A stretch of 32,758 nt of DNA from the NCBI GenBank assembly GCA_022841625.1, contig JALHRD010000043.1:1-32758 (forward strand), written 5' to 3'. The position numbers were made by a program, and so were the translations under genes. The notes beneath the pieces were generated by a model, which was given only the letters and a program-made list of their open reading frames with translations, was not told where the DNA came from and did no database searches. Below, piece by piece: positions 23,800 to 32,407 of the stretch. Source of the stretch: Xanthobacteraceae bacterium (lineage in GTDB: Bacteria; Pseudomonadota; Alphaproteobacteria; Rhizobiales; Xanthobacteraceae). Positions within the stretch are counted from its first letter, which is position 1; the number at the start of each line of letters is the position of its first letter.

Positions 23800-24840
23800 T
23801 CAGTCCTGCAACCCGGCCGCGCGCAGATATTGCAGATCGATGAATTGCGCCGCTGGCGGCAGCGGCTTTTTGACGATGCCGGCCTCGCCCAAAAACGTAA
23901 TCGCCGTTTCCATGCCCTTGATGTCGATCTCGCCGCGCATCGGCAGCACATACCGCTCGGGCTCGAAATACAGCGCCAGCGTCAGCCGCGCATTGGCCTC
24001 GGCAAAGCCGGTGGTGGCGGCGATGGTCTTGACCACCTCCTCCCGGTTGGCCGGATCGCGGATGAACGCAAAGGCGCGGCCGAGCGCGCGCACATAACGC
24101 ACCACCGCCTCTTTGTTCTGGCTCGCCCAGGAACGGCGCGCTGCGGTCACGGTGTAGAGGAATTCCGGCACCGCTTCGGTCGACAGGCCGAGCAGGCGAA
24201 AGCCCTGGCGCATCGCCACGAAATCCTGCGGCTGGCCGAGCGGCACCGCGTCGCAATCGCCCTTGGTCAGGCAGACCAGCCGGTCAGGCGTGCCATCGAC
24301 AAAGCGGGAGCGGAAGTCGTCCCGGTGGATGCCGTTCATCGCCAACAGTCTGCGAATTGAAATGGTGATCGAACCGGTTTCCGCCGCAAGCCCGATCAGC
24401 TTACCCTTGAGATCGGCATAGCTCTTGATCTCGGGCTTGACCACCAGACTGTAGATCGGATTGTTGAACTCGGTGACGACCGCGACCGCGTCGGAGCCGT
24501 TGAGCGCCGCCTGCACCAGAAACGGCGTCGCAACATGGCTGATGTCGGCGGTGCCATCGTGCAGCGCTTCAACCAAGCGGGTGCCGCCGCCGGGCACCGG
24601 CACCATGTGAAAATCCAGCCCCTCGTTCAGGAAATAGCCGCGCCGTTCCGCCAGCAGCATCGGCAGCGCAAAGATGCTGCGTTGGGCGGAATAGGCTTGG
24701 CCGTAACGCAGGTGAATTGGCTGACTCGACGCCGCATGGGTCGCACCGATCAGCAGCAACAGCGCGAGCATCAGCCGATGGGGCGCCCGCCGTCGCGGGG
24801 ACGCGTTGAAATTGGGGCGTGTCAACACAATTGCACTCAA
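23800..24840 (-). CDS. Periplasmic ABC substrate-binding protein, NMT1/SsuA-like
   Basis: This protein of up to 346 residues has a signal peptide with an Arg-rich start and hydrophobic core (LMLALLLLIGATHAASS). The mature part matches the NMT1/THI5/SsuA-type fold: FALPMLLAERRGYFLNEGLDF, VEALHDGTADISHVATPF and YADLKGKLIGLAAETGS. Members bind sulfonates, nitrate, pyrimidines or aromatic acids. The start is uncertain: a TTG at 24840 gives the full leader, while an ATG at 24771 gives a short leader without basic residues. No permease or ATPase gene is in the neighbourhood, so it is an orphan binding protein. Confidence 0.8.
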   Translation of the reverse strand: MSAIVLTRPNFNASPRRRAPHRLMLALLLLIGATHAASSQPIHLRYGQAYSAQRSIFALPMLLAERRGYFLNEGLDFHMVPVPGGGTRLVEALHDGTADISHVATPFLVQAALNGSDAVAVVTEFNNPIYSLVVKPEIKSYADLKGKLIGLAAETGSITISIRRLLAMNGIHRDDFRSRFVDGTPDRLVCLTKGDCDAVPLGQPQDFVAMRQGFRLLGLSTEAVPEFLYTVTAARRSWASQNKEAVVRYVRALGRAFAFIRDPANREEVVKTIAATTGFAEANARLTLALYFEPERYVLPMRGEIDIKGMETAITFLGEAGIVKKPLPPAAQFIDLQYLRAAGLQD

Positions 24841-24873
24841 GCACTCAAACCGGCACCTTAGATCGCCCGCACA

Positions 24874-25281
24874 TTAAGCGCGTTGCAAGGTGCATTCGGT
24901 CTCGATCGGGACCTTGATGTCGGCGTCTTGCGCGGTGCGGCGTAACACGCGCACCTGCTTATAGCCCGGCTTCTCGCAAGAGATCAGAACCGCGGACGGA
25001 TCGATCTCCTTGCCGAACCCGGGAACGCGATAGGCGCCCAGCGCGTCGGTGCGGGTAATGACGCCGCCGCGGTCCTTGATCGCGACCGTCACCTTGGCGT
25101 CGGCAATGGTGGCGCCGTTGGTGTCCTTGACGAAACCGAAATAAGACGGGCCTTCGTTCTCGTGATCGTGATCGTCGTCGCCGAAACCGGAACCACCCGC
25201 CCACAAGGCCGTGGACAGAGCGCAGGTCATCCCGACGGCCAAGGCTGCACGCCAACTGCTGCGCCGACTGACGATCCTCAT
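24874..25281 (-). CDS. Small secreted carboxypeptidase-regulatory-like protein
   Basis: This 135-residue protein has a signal peptide (basic start, LAVGMTCALSTALWAGG), then a His/Asp-rich segment DDDHDHENEG that may bind metal. A carboxypeptidase-regulatory-like beta-sandwich follows: YFGFVKDTNGATIADAKVTV...TRTDALGAYRVPGF and SCEKPGYKQVRV. Two Cys in the mature part (SCEKP and ETECTL) could form a disulfide. The ATG has GGGAGA upstream. The same type of domain occurs at the N-terminus of the large haem-containing protein coded 1.2 kb away, which suggests a shared job. Confidence 0.78.
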   Translation of the reverse strand: MRIVSRRSSWRAALAVGMTCALSTALWAGGSGFGDDDHDHENEGPSYFGFVKDTNGATIADAKVTVAIKDRGGVITRTDALGAYRVPGFGKEIDPSAVLISCEKPGYKQVRVLRRTAQDADIKVPIETECTLQRA

Positions 25282-25394
25282 GCGTGATCTCCCTGTGGCT
25301 CGCGGCGGACCTTAATAAGATCACCGGCTATCGAGCAAGTCTAGCGCGCAACCGATCCGATTGCCACCGGCGTTCGGCGCGTCTCGAAGCCTAG

Positions 25395-25787
25395 TCAGCC
25401 CTTGGTCCAGAACGGCATCAGCGCCCAGACCAGCGGGAATATTGCCAGGATCGGCAACACCCAGAGCAACGCCAGCGGAATTTTTTTGATGAAGCGCTCA
25501 GGCGCGAAAGTGGCGAGCGTTCCCAGAACCGTGCAGCCGATCAGCATGCCGGCGACCCAGCCATACCAATACATTGCCGGCCCCTCGCCGCTACGGCCAG
25601 GCGCCCAGCCCCATTCGAAGCGATAGGTCGCCGGATGGAAGGTGAACAAGGGCAGGCTCAGGAGTTCGCTGATCGTATAGACGATTGGCGCCGCGACCCC
25701 GAACACAATCGCAAAGGTCCGAAACTTGGCCGAGGTCGTCAGCGACGAAGACTTGGCCGCTGCCGGCGTTCCAGTAACCGTGCTCAT
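25395..25787 (-). CDS. Small membrane protein of unknown function (cluster partner)
   Basis: This 130-residue protein has about three transmembrane helices (TFAIVFGVAAPIVYTISELL, MYWYGWVAGMLIGCTVLGTL and LALLWVLPILAIFPLVWALM) and an aromatic-rich segment between them (YRFEWGWAPGRSGEGP). No histidines lie in the helices. The ATG at 25787 overlaps the stop of the upstream membrane-protein gene by 4 bp (ATGA), so the two are translationally coupled and probably form a complex. I recognise no family. Confidence 0.78.
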   Translation of the reverse strand: MSTVTGTPAAAKSSSLTTSAKFRTFAIVFGVAAPIVYTISELLSLPLFTFHPATYRFEWGWAPGRSGEGPAMYWYGWVAGMLIGCTVLGTLATFAPERFIKKIPLALLWVLPILAIFPLVWALMPFWTKG

Positions 25788-26275
25788 GATCCATATCCCC
25801 GCACATTGTTGATGACATGGCCGACCAGGAAGCCGAACCAGATGATGACGCACAGCACCACCGTCAGCCACTTACGCACGCTTTCGTATTGCGGATCGCG
25901 GGCATTCTTCCAGAAGTACCAATAGGCCGGCAGGAGCCCCATGCCGATGGTGACGAAATGCTCCTTCAACTCAAAAAAGCCCTGTGTCTTCCAGAAGCCG
26001 GCCTGCTCGATCGGGATCCGGATATAGATGCGGAACTTGATGTAGATCCACGCGCCCATGATGAAGGTCAGAACCCACAACACGCAGACCGCGGTGGCAT
26101 AGCCCGCCGCCGGCACGGCGCGGAAGCGATCGACGAAATTGCCGGCCGCCTGACGCACCGGCATTAGCACCGCCATCGCCTGATGGGTCAGCGCGCCCAG
26201 CAGCGCGACCGACAGCAGGCCGTGGATGATCAACAGGATCGTCCAAAACGTATTGACCGATATGATCTCGAACAT
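25784..26275 (-). CDS. Four-helix membrane protein with four histidines (possible b-haem protein)
   Basis: This 163-residue protein has four transmembrane helices. Histidines H18 (LLIIHGLLS), H31 (ALTHQAMAV), H106 (LKEHFVTIGMG) and H153 (LVGHVINN) lie in or at the helices, the sort of placement that can ligate b-type haem. The name is open; a cytochrome b561-like or DUF2231-like role is an inference. A strong ribosome site (GGGGGGAGG) precedes the ATG. It is divergent, 216 bp from the gene for the haem-c-containing secreted protein, so electron transfer between membrane quinones and that protein is a reasonable hypothesis. Confidence 0.78.
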   Translation of the reverse strand: MFEIISVNTFWTILLIIHGLLSVALLGALTHQAMAVLMPVRQAAGNFVDRFRAVPAAGYATAVCVLWVLTFIMGAWIYIKFRIYIRIPIEQAGFWKTQGFFELKEHFVTIGMGLLPAYWYFWKNARDPQYESVRKWLTVVLCVIIWFGFLVGHVINNVRGYGS

Positions 26276-26491
26276 GACCTCCCCCCAATTCTTGCGGCGA
26301 ACTCGCCATGTTTATTTTGATGCTGATCTTACACAAGAGACGGCGGTTATGGCTACGGCCCGGCGGTGCGGTTGTGAGCCGCAGGCGAATTGGCTATGCT
26401 TTCAATCCCACCGGGCAAAATTGAATAAACTCAACATAAACGCCGGCACAAACTTCGAAAAAACGCGACGAAACGAGAGAGGGATCACGCA

Positions 26492-28654
26492 ATGAGGACA
26501 AAACAAGCGTTGTATTTTGGCGTCGCCGCCGTCGCGCTGACCATCGCGCTGGGCGTGCCGTCGATGCTGACACAGGCGCAACAGAAGCCGCCGGCGGTGG
26601 CGATCGACAATGACGACATCGGCGGCGTCGTTACCGGACCGAAGGGTCCGGAAGCCGGCGTCTGGGTGATCGCGGAAACCACCGACCTGCCGACCCGTTA
26701 CGCCAAGATGGTCGTCACCGACGACCAGGGCCGCTATGTCGTGCCCGACCTGCCGAAGGCCAAATACAAGGTCTGGGTGCGCGGCTATGGCCTGGTCGAT
26801 TCCGCAAAGGTCGACGCCACGCCCGGCCAGCAGTTGAACCTGCGGGCCGTCGCGGCGCCGAACGATGCCGCCGCCGCGCAGTATTATCCGGCGATTTACT
26901 GGTACGCGATGCTGAAGATTCCGCCCGAGAGCGACTTCGGCGGTTCGAGCGACATTCCAGCCAAGGTCCGATGGACCGACTGGATGAACACCATGAAGAA
27001 CAACGGCTGCATCGGCTGCCATCAGCTCGGTCAGCTCTCGACCCGTACATTCCCCGAAGGCATCGGCAAGCATTCGTCCTCGGTCGAGGCCTGGGTGCGC
27101 CGCGTGTCCTCCGGCCAGTCCGGCGAACAGATGGTCACGCTGTTGGCCGGCCAACTCGGCGGCGTGCCGTTCAAATATTACGCGGACTGGACCGACCGGA
27201 TCGCCAAGGGCGAACTGCCGCACACCAAGCCGACGCGTCCGCAAGGCGTCGAACGCAATATCGTCGTCACGACCTGGGACTGGGGAACGGAGCGGCACTA
27301 CCTGCACGACCTGATCGCGTCCGACCGGCGCTTCCCGACGGTCAACGCCTATGGTCCGGTTTACGGTTCGCCGGAATATTCGACCGACGCGTGGCCGATT
27401 CTCGACCCGAAGACCCACACGGTGACGTATTTCAATGCGCCGGTGGTCGACCCGACGACCGGCATGGCGCTCGGCCCGGGCCATGCGGCGAGCGATCGCC
27501 AAGTCGCGCCGTCACCTTATTGGGGTTCGGAGCTGATCTGGAACACCAGGACCAACAACCACAACGCCATGTTCGATCGCCACGGCCGGGTCTGGTTCGC
27601 GGCGCGCGGCCGGCCGGGTAAGAACCCTGAGTTCTGCCAGAAGGGTTCGGACCATCCGTCGGCAAAGGTCTTCCCGGTGGCGACTTCGCAGCGGCAATTG
27701 TCGATGCTGGATCCCAAGACGATGAAGTACACCTTCATCGACACCTGCTTCCAGACCCACCATCTGCAATTCGGCTACGACAAGAACGACACGCTGTGGA
27801 CCTCAAGCGGCGGTGGCACCGGCGTGGTCGGCTGGCTGAACCTGAAGATGTATGAGGAGACCGGCGATGCGGCCCGTTCGCAGGGCTGGACGCCGATGAT
27901 CCTCGACACCAACGGCGACGGCAAGCGCGGCGAATACACCGAGCCAAACCAACCGCTCGATCCGAACAAGGACCGGCGTTACGCGCAAGTGTTCTATGCC
28001 GTGATGCCGAATCCGGCCGACAACTCGATCTGGGGTACGATCCGCTTCAACCCCGGCGCAGTTGCCCGCATCGAGCCGGGACCGAATCCGAGCGAGACGG
28101 CCCTGACCGAAATCTACAACGTGCCGATGCCGGGCTACGGTCCGCGCGGCGGCGATATCGACAGCCAGGGCGTGGTCTGGGTGTCGCTGGCAAGCGGCCA
28201 CATGGGCGCGTTCGACCGGCGCAAGTGCAAAGGTCCGCTCAACGGGCCGAAGGCAACCGGCGACCACTGCCCCGAAGGCTGGTCATTCCACCAATATCCG
28301 GGCCCGGGCTTCCAAGGCATCGGCCCGAACAGCGCCGAGTCGAGCTATTACACCTGGGTCGACCAGCACAACACCTTCGGCCTCGGCCGCGACGTGCCGA
28401 TGTCGACCGCCAACCTGATGGATGGTCTGGTCGCCTACAAGGACGGCCAGATGATCTCGCTGCGGGTGCCCTATCCGCTCGGCTTCTATGCCAAGGGCTT
28501 CGACGGCCGCATCGACGATCCCAATATCGGCTGGAAAGGCCGCGGACTGTGGACGTCGAGCGGCGATCGTACGCCGTGGCTGATCGAGGGCGGCAAAGGC
28601 ATGAAGCCGATGGCCGTCCAGTTCCAGCTGCGGCCGGATCCGCTGGCGAAGTAG
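26492..28654 (+). CDS. Large secreted protein: regulatory-like domain, CxxCH haem motif, propeller-like region
   Basis: This 720-residue protein has a signal peptide (residues 1-30). A carboxypeptidase-regulatory-like domain spans about 42-118 (GGVVTGPKGPEAGVWV...DDQGRYVVPDLPKAKYKVWVRGYG). One c-type haem motif, C173-I-G-C176-H177, follows. From about 255 to the end there are repeated DxxGxVW/NxxW-type strands (NAMFDRHGRVWFAARG, YDKNDTLWTSSGG, GDIDSQGVVWVSL) like streptogramin-lyase or NHL propellers. DTNGDGKRG at 472-480 resembles a calcium loop. Additional Cys pairs occur later. GAGAGGGA lies before the ATG. A periplasmic haem protein with a substrate-binding propeller is inferred; the reaction is unknown. 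Confidence 0.82.
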   Translation: MRTKQALYFGVAAVALTIALGVPSMLTQAQQKPPAVAIDNDDIGGVVTGPKGPEAGVWVIAETTDLPTRYAKMVVTDDQGRYVVPDLPKAKYKVWVRGYGLVDSAKVDATPGQQLNLRAVAAPNDAAAAQYYPAIYWYAMLKIPPESDFGGSSDIPAKVRWTDWMNTMKNNGCIGCHQLGQLSTRTFPEGIGKHSSSVEAWVRRVSSGQSGEQMVTLLAGQLGGVPFKYYADWTDRIAKGELPHTKPTRPQGVERNIVVTTWDWGTERHYLHDLIASDRRFPTVNAYGPVYGSPEYSTDAWPILDPKTHTVTYFNAPVVDPTTGMALGPGHAASDRQVAPSPYWGSELIWNTRTNNHNAMFDRHGRVWFAARGRPGKNPEFCQKGSDHPSAKVFPVATSQRQLSMLDPKTMKYTFIDTCFQTHHLQFGYDKNDTLWTSSGGGTGVVGWLNLKMYEETGDAARSQGWTPMILDTNGDGKRGEYTEPNQPLDPNKDRRYAQVFYAVMPNPADNSIWGTIRFNPGAVARIEPGPNPSETALTEIYNVPMPGYGPRGGDIDSQGVVWVSLASGHMGAFDRRKCKGPLNGPKATGDHCPEGWSFHQYPGPGFQGIGPNSAESSYYTWVDQHNTFGLGRDVPMSTANLMDGLVAYKDGQMISLRVPYPLGFYAKGFDGRIDDPNIGWKGRGLWTSSGDRTPWLIEGGKGMKPMAVQFQLRPDPLAK

Positions 28655-28683
28655 TCGAACAGCGACCGCGGTGCTCGTGAATG

Positions 28684-28838
28684 TGCCCTCTCCCCTCGCG
28701 GGAGGGCAACTCCGAACGTGCAACGTGCTCAAATTGGGTGAGGGGGCGTCTTCGTCAGAAGTTCTTACGAAGCGACCCCCTCACCCGCTTCATGATGTTG
28801 CATGACCACGCCGCCCTCTCCCGCGAGGGGCGAGGGCA
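28684..28838. repeat. Long imperfect inverted repeat between genes
   Basis: The ends read GCCCTCTCCCCTCGCGGGAG and CTCTCCCGCGAGGGGCGAGG and pair with each other. An inner pair GGGTGAGGGGGCG/CGACCCCCTCACCC encloses a TTCGT...ACGAA hairpin. It begins 30 bp after the stop of the large secreted-protein gene and could serve as its 3' structure. No gene is supported here. Confidence 0.8.
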
Positions 28839-28921
28839 CAAATATAGCTGCTGCAACGCGCGGCTACGCTTAGTACTCCGTTCCGAATTGCAGTAGCCTT
28901 GCCTCATTACGCTATCTCCTC

Positions 28922-29635
28922 ATGCAGTTCCCCGCCCCGCTGATCCCCGCCACCCTGGTCAAACGCTACAAGCGTTTCCTTGCCGACGTGGTGCTGGCCT
29001 CGGGCGAGACCGTGACCGCGCATTGCGCCAACCCCGGATCGATGATCGGCCTCAACACGCCGGGCGCGCGGGTATGGTTGTCGAAGTCTGACAATCCGAA
29101 CCGCAAGCTCGCTTTTAGCTGGGAATTGATCGAGGTCGATTTCGGCGCTGGCAGGGAGCTGGTCGGCATCAACACCAGCCATCCGAATGCGCTCGCCGCC
29201 GAGGCGATGGCCGCCGGGCGCATCGCGGAGCTGGCCGGCTATCCGTCGGCCCGCCGCGAGGTGAAATACGGCAAAGCCTCCCGGGTCGACTTCCTGCTGG
29301 AAGCGCCCGGCCGATTGCCCTGTTATGTCGAAATCAAAAATGTCCATCTCATGCGGCATCCCGGGCTCGCCGAATTTCCCGATGCGGTGACCCAGCGCGG
29401 CGCCAAACATCTTGTGGAACTGTCCGCCATGGTCGCAAGCGGCGCACGCGCGGTGATGCTTTATTTGGTGCAAATCGGCTCCGCCGAACGCTTTGCGCTG
29501 GCGCGCGACATCGACCCGGGCTATGGCCGCGCCTTCGATGCCGCCCGCGCTGTCGGCGTCGAAGCCATCGCCTATCGCTGCTGCGTCAGCGGCGCTGGAA
29601 TCGAGGTGGCAGAGCCGGTGGCTGTGGCGGCCTGA
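28922..29635 (+). CDS. sfsA: SfsA family protein (sugar fermentation stimulation protein A)
   Basis: This 237-residue protein matches the usual SfsA length. The signatures are clear: [69 protein letters not shown] and the C-terminal [23 protein letters not shown]. SfsA has an N-terminal OB-like part and a PD-(D/E)XK nuclease-like fold (visible as D...E-I-K), and was first described as stimulating maltose metabolism in E. coli. The ATG start has only a weak ribosome site (CTCCTC lies before it on this strand). The map gene follows 108 bp later in the same direction. Confidence 0.93.
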   Translation: MQFPAPLIPATLVKRYKRFLADVVLASGETVTAHCANPGSMIGLNTPGARVWLSKSDNPNRKLAFSWELIEVDFGAGRELVGINTSHPNALAAEAMAAGRIAELAGYPSARREVKYGKASRVDFLLEAPGRLPCYVEIKNVHLMRHPGLAEFPDAVTQRGAKHLVELSAMVASGARAVMLYLVQIGSAERFALARDIDPGYGRAFDAARAVGVEAIAYRCCVSGAGIEVAEPVAVAA

Positions 29636-29743
29636 CCGGCGTGCTTGCTTCCGGCGCCGCCTTGCTTACATTGCAGCGCAACAAACGGCTTCGGCTTCAA
29701 ACTTAGCGACCCTTACGGACCCGGAACGACTACGGAAAGTTCC

Positions 29744-30574
29744 ATGAGCTATGTCGACGCGGCGCTCGCGCCACAACGCAAGACCGGCCAGATCAAGCTG
29801 CACGGGTCCGCGGCCTTCGAAAGCATGCGCAAGGCCGGCCGGCTGGCCGCCGAATGCCTGGACATGCTCGCCGATGAAGTGAAAGCCGGCGTCACCACCG
29901 CGCATATCGACCAATTGGTTTACGAATTCGGCATGGACCACCGCGCGCTGCCGGCGACGCTGATGTATCGCGGCTATCGCAAATCGACCTGCACGTCGAT
30001 CAACCATGTGGTTTGCCACGGCATCCCCAACGACAAGCCGCTCAAAGAGGGCGATATCGTCAATGTCGACGTGACCTTCATCCTCGACGGCTGGCACGGC
30101 GATTCAAGCCGCATGTATCCGATCGGCGCGATCCCGCGCCGCGCCGAGCGGCTGATCGAAGTGACCTATGAAGCGATGATGCGCGGCATCGCTGCGATCC
30201 GCCCGGGCGGCACCACCGGCGACATCGGCCACGCCATCCAGACCCTCGTCGAATCCCAGCACATGAGCGTGGTGCGCGACTTCTGCGGCCACGGTCTCGG
30301 CCGGCTGTTCCACGACGAGCCCAATATCGTGCATGTCGGCCGCCCCGGCGAAGGCATTGCGCTGCGGCCCGGCATGTTCTTTACGGTCGAGCCGATGATC
30401 AATCTCGGCCGCCCGCATGTGAAGGTTTTGGCCGACGGCTGGACCGCGGTCACCCGCGACCGCTCGCTGTCGGCGCAATACGAGCACACCGTGGCGGTGA
30501 CCGAAATCGGCGTCGAAATCTTCACGCTGTCGCCCAAGGGACTCGGCAAGCCGCAGTTTGCCGCGCAGGGCTGA
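29744..30574 (+). CDS. map: Methionine aminopeptidase, type I
   Basis: This 276-residue enzyme removes the initiator methionine from new proteins. All metal ligands are present: D109 (VNVDVTF), D120 (WHGDSSR), H183 (GHGLGRLFH), E216 (TVEPMIN) and E247 (QYEHTVAV). Substrate-pocket residues are in NHVVCHGIPN (H92). Length and order of motifs fit bacterial type Ia. The ATG at 29744 has GGAAAG upstream; a longer frame from 29645 has no support. Synteny of sfsA-map-radC is common in this bacterial group. Confidence 0.95.
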   Translation: MSYVDAALAPQRKTGQIKLHGSAAFESMRKAGRLAAECLDMLADEVKAGVTTAHIDQLVYEFGMDHRALPATLMYRGYRKSTCTSINHVVCHGIPNDKPLKEGDIVNVDVTFILDGWHGDSSRMYPIGAIPRRAERLIEVTYEAMMRGIAAIRPGGTTGDIGHAIQTLVESQHMSVVRDFCGHGLGRLFHDEPNIVHVGRPGEGIALRPGMFFTVEPMINLGRPHVKVLADGWTAVTRDRSLSAQYEHTVAVTEIGVEIFTLSPKGLGKPQFAAQG

Positions 30575-30654
30575 TTGCGGGCGCTCGCCGCTGCCATTGC
30601 AAATTGCGCCAGGCCCGGCATGCTGGTGCGGGTTCTGATGGTATGGAATTGCAA

Positions 30655-30762
30655 CTCTCTCCGCTCATCCCCGCGCAAGCGGGGACCCAGTCATGCAAGC
30701 AAGACCTTGGATTCCCGCTTGCGCGGGAATGAGCGGCGGAGAGGTCGATCCGAGTGAAACAT
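30655..30762. repeat. Paired-hairpin intergenic repeat, copy 2 (inverted)
   Basis: This is the inverted counterpart of the repeat at 22612-22695. CCCCGCGCAAGCGGGG and ATTCCCGCTTGCGCGGGAAT form two hairpins, followed by GAGCGGCGGAGAGG...TGAAACAT. It ends only 28 bp before the radC start, so it must be part of the radC promoter or leader region. Confidence 0.78.
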
Positions 30763-30790
30763 CTTTCAACGCACACCGGTGGGACGCCGG

Positions 30791-31516
30791 ATGCCAAGCA
30801 AAGGCCGATCGAGCGGGACGCCAAAGCGGACGTCCGCGGACGCGACGCCGCACTATCACGGCCATCGCGAGCGCCTGCGCCAACGCTTGCTTGACGCCGG
30901 CGACGACGCCGTCAGCGACTATGAAATGCTGGAATTGATCCTGTTCCGCGCCATTCCCCGAAAAGACGTGAAGCCGATCGCCAAGGACCTGATCGCCGCC
31001 TTCGGCTCGTTCGCCGAAGCGATCGCGGCGCCGCCGCAGCGCTTGCGCGAAGTCAGCGGCATCAAGGACGCCGCCATCGCCGAGCTCAAGATCGTGCATG
31101 CGGCGGCGCGGCGGCTGGCGCGCGGCGCGGTGAAGGGTCGCACCGTGCTGTCGTCATGGTCGAACGTGCTGGACTATTGCCGCACGGCACAAGCATTCGC
31201 CGACAAGGAGCAGTTTCGCATTCTATTTCTCGATAAGCGCAACGCGCTGATCGCCGACGAGGTGCAAGGGACCGGCACCGTCGACCACACCCCGGTCTAT
31301 CCGCGCGAAGTGGTTAAACGCGCGCTCGAACTGTCGGCGACCGCGATTGTATTGGTGCACAATCATCCCGGAGGCGACCCAACGCCGTCGCGTGCGGACA
31401 TTGAAATGACGAAGGTCATTATGGACGTCGCGAAGCCGCTCGGCATCGCCGTGCACGATCACATCATCGTCGGCAAGGACGGCCATGCGAGTTTGAAGGG
31501 GCTTAAGCTGATCTAG
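30791..31516 (+). CDS. radC: RadC family JAB-domain protein
   Basis: This 241-residue protein has N-terminal helix-hairpin-helix segments ([25 protein letters not shown] and [17 protein letters not shown]). A C-terminal JAB/MPN+ domain follows, with the metal motif in [20 protein letters not shown] (His-x-His and Asp). RadC was named for DNA repair but its role is unclear, and it is often associated with mobile DNA. The start is ATG 30791; a GTG at 30779 is possible. The last 232 bp are duplicated, with about 85% identity, 1.1 kb downstream. Confidence 0.92.
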   Translation: MPSKGRSSGTPKRTSADATPHYHGHRERLRQRLLDAGDDAVSDYEMLELILFRAIPRKDVKPIAKDLIAAFGSFAEAIAAPPQRLREVSGIKDAAIAELKIVHAAARRLARGAVKGRTVLSSWSNVLDYCRTAQAFADKEQFRILFLDKRNALIADEVQGTGTVDHTPVYPREVVKRALELSATAIVLVHNHPGGDPTPSRADIEMTKVIMDVAKPLGIAVHDHIIVGKDGHASLKGLKLI

Positions 31517-31698
31517 CGATGTCTCCTTTGAAGCAACGGACCATATCGCCAACGTTTCAGACGCGATTGTGACCCCATACCGGAAGTTTCGTCCCGAGCA
31601 GCATGAACGGGCCAACGGCATTCGAGCCAGCGTTTCGGCATGGACAAAAACGACCCCCCCCCCGCACCACAAACGCCTCAGATCAATACCGCTTCAAT

Positions 31699-31735
31699 TT
31701 GACGTATGTCAGTTTTGACTGTATATTGACATATA
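31699..31735 (+). promoter_or_regulatory. Sigma-70-like promoter giving a probably leaderless message
   Basis: TTGACG (31699-31704) and TATATT (31722-31727) are separated by exactly 17 bp. The expected transcription start, 7-8 bp downstream, falls on or next to the A of the ATG at 31735, and no Shine-Dalgarno is present. TGAC-TAT-type repeats (TGACGTATGTCA, TGACTGTAT, TGACATAT) overlap both boxes and could be the binding sites of the ribbon-helix-helix antitoxin that the gene encodes. The promoter is low in GC compared with its surroundings. Confidence 0.7.
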
Positions 31736-31944
31736 TGGAAAAGACGCAGATCTATCTTCGCAAAGAAGAGCTTGATGCATTGCGCGCTGCGGCCAAGCGG
31801 TCCGGACGCAGCATTGCCGAACTGGTACGGGACGCGGTCCGAAAGGTTGTGCTCAGGCCCGAATCCTCCGGACCAGTCGCGATCTGGGATGGCGAACTCA
31901 AGCGCACATCCATCGATCACGACACCGTTCACGACAACCCCTGA
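31735..31944 (+). CDS. Ribbon-helix-helix (CopG-like) antitoxin
   Basis: This 69-residue protein begins MEKTQIYLRKEELDALRAAAKRSGRSIAELVRDAVRKVV, a classic ribbon-helix-helix: a beta strand for DNA contact, then two helices. The acidic tail (IWDGELKRTSIDHDTVHDNP) would bind the toxin. Such proteins repress their own operon together with the toxin. The stop and the toxin start share one base (TGATG), so expression is coupled. It probably uses a leaderless start. Confidence 0.88.
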   Translation: MEKTQIYLRKEELDALRAAAKRSGRSIAELVRDAVRKVVLRPESSGPVAIWDGELKRTSIDHDTVHDNP

Positions 31945-32357
31945 TGCGACAAGGAGAGGCGGTATTCGTCGACAGCGGCGCGTGGATCGCCCTTGCGGCG
32001 TCGCGCGATCCGCTTCATGGGCGTGCGCGCGAACAATGGGATCAATTGCAGAGTGCCGGCGCCAAACTGCATACTTCGGTACCGGTCGTTATTGAAACAT
32101 TCACATTTCTTGATCGTAACGCCAATCGCGATGTCGCGCTGGCGTGGAAACAGTCGCTATACGAACTGGGCGCCGTAAAGATTCTTCCTTGTGAATTGCG
32201 CGATTTGGCGCAGTCTTGGGAATACTTCAGACGCGCCGATCTGCACAAGTTATCGGCTGTTGATGCCACCAGCTTCGCGATCATGCGACGCTTACGCATT
32301 CGTTTGGCCTATACGTTCGATCATCACTTCGTTGTCGTGGGATTCAGAATTACGTAA
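31944..32357 (+). CDS. PIN-domain toxin (VapC-like)
   Basis: This 137-residue PIN ribonuclease has acidic active-site residues D10 ([11 protein letters not shown]), E51 ([10 protein letters not shown]), D107 ([12 protein letters not shown]) and D126 (AYTFDHHF). It pairs with the RHH antitoxin just upstream. Toxins of this class cut structured RNAs when free. The GC content of the pair is lower than that of radC and map, and it is flanked by two copies of the radC 3' end, so it was probably acquired as an insert. Confidence 0.88.
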   Translation: MRQGEAVFVDSGAWIALAASRDPLHGRAREQWDQLQSAGAKLHTSVPVVIETFTFLDRNANRDVALAWKQSLYELGAVKILPCELRDLAQSWEYFRRADLHKLSAVDATSFAIMRRLRIRLAYTFDHHFVVVGFRIT

Positions 32358-32407
32358 CACGCTGGTGCCGCGCCCGGCGGCGTGTGCCGGCTTTACAACG
32401 CGGCAGT

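Noticed and set aside
26402-27502. 366-codon minus-strand open frame opposite the large haem-containing protein
   Set aside because: Arg/His/Val-rich shadow; the plus-strand frame has a signal peptide and CxxCH.
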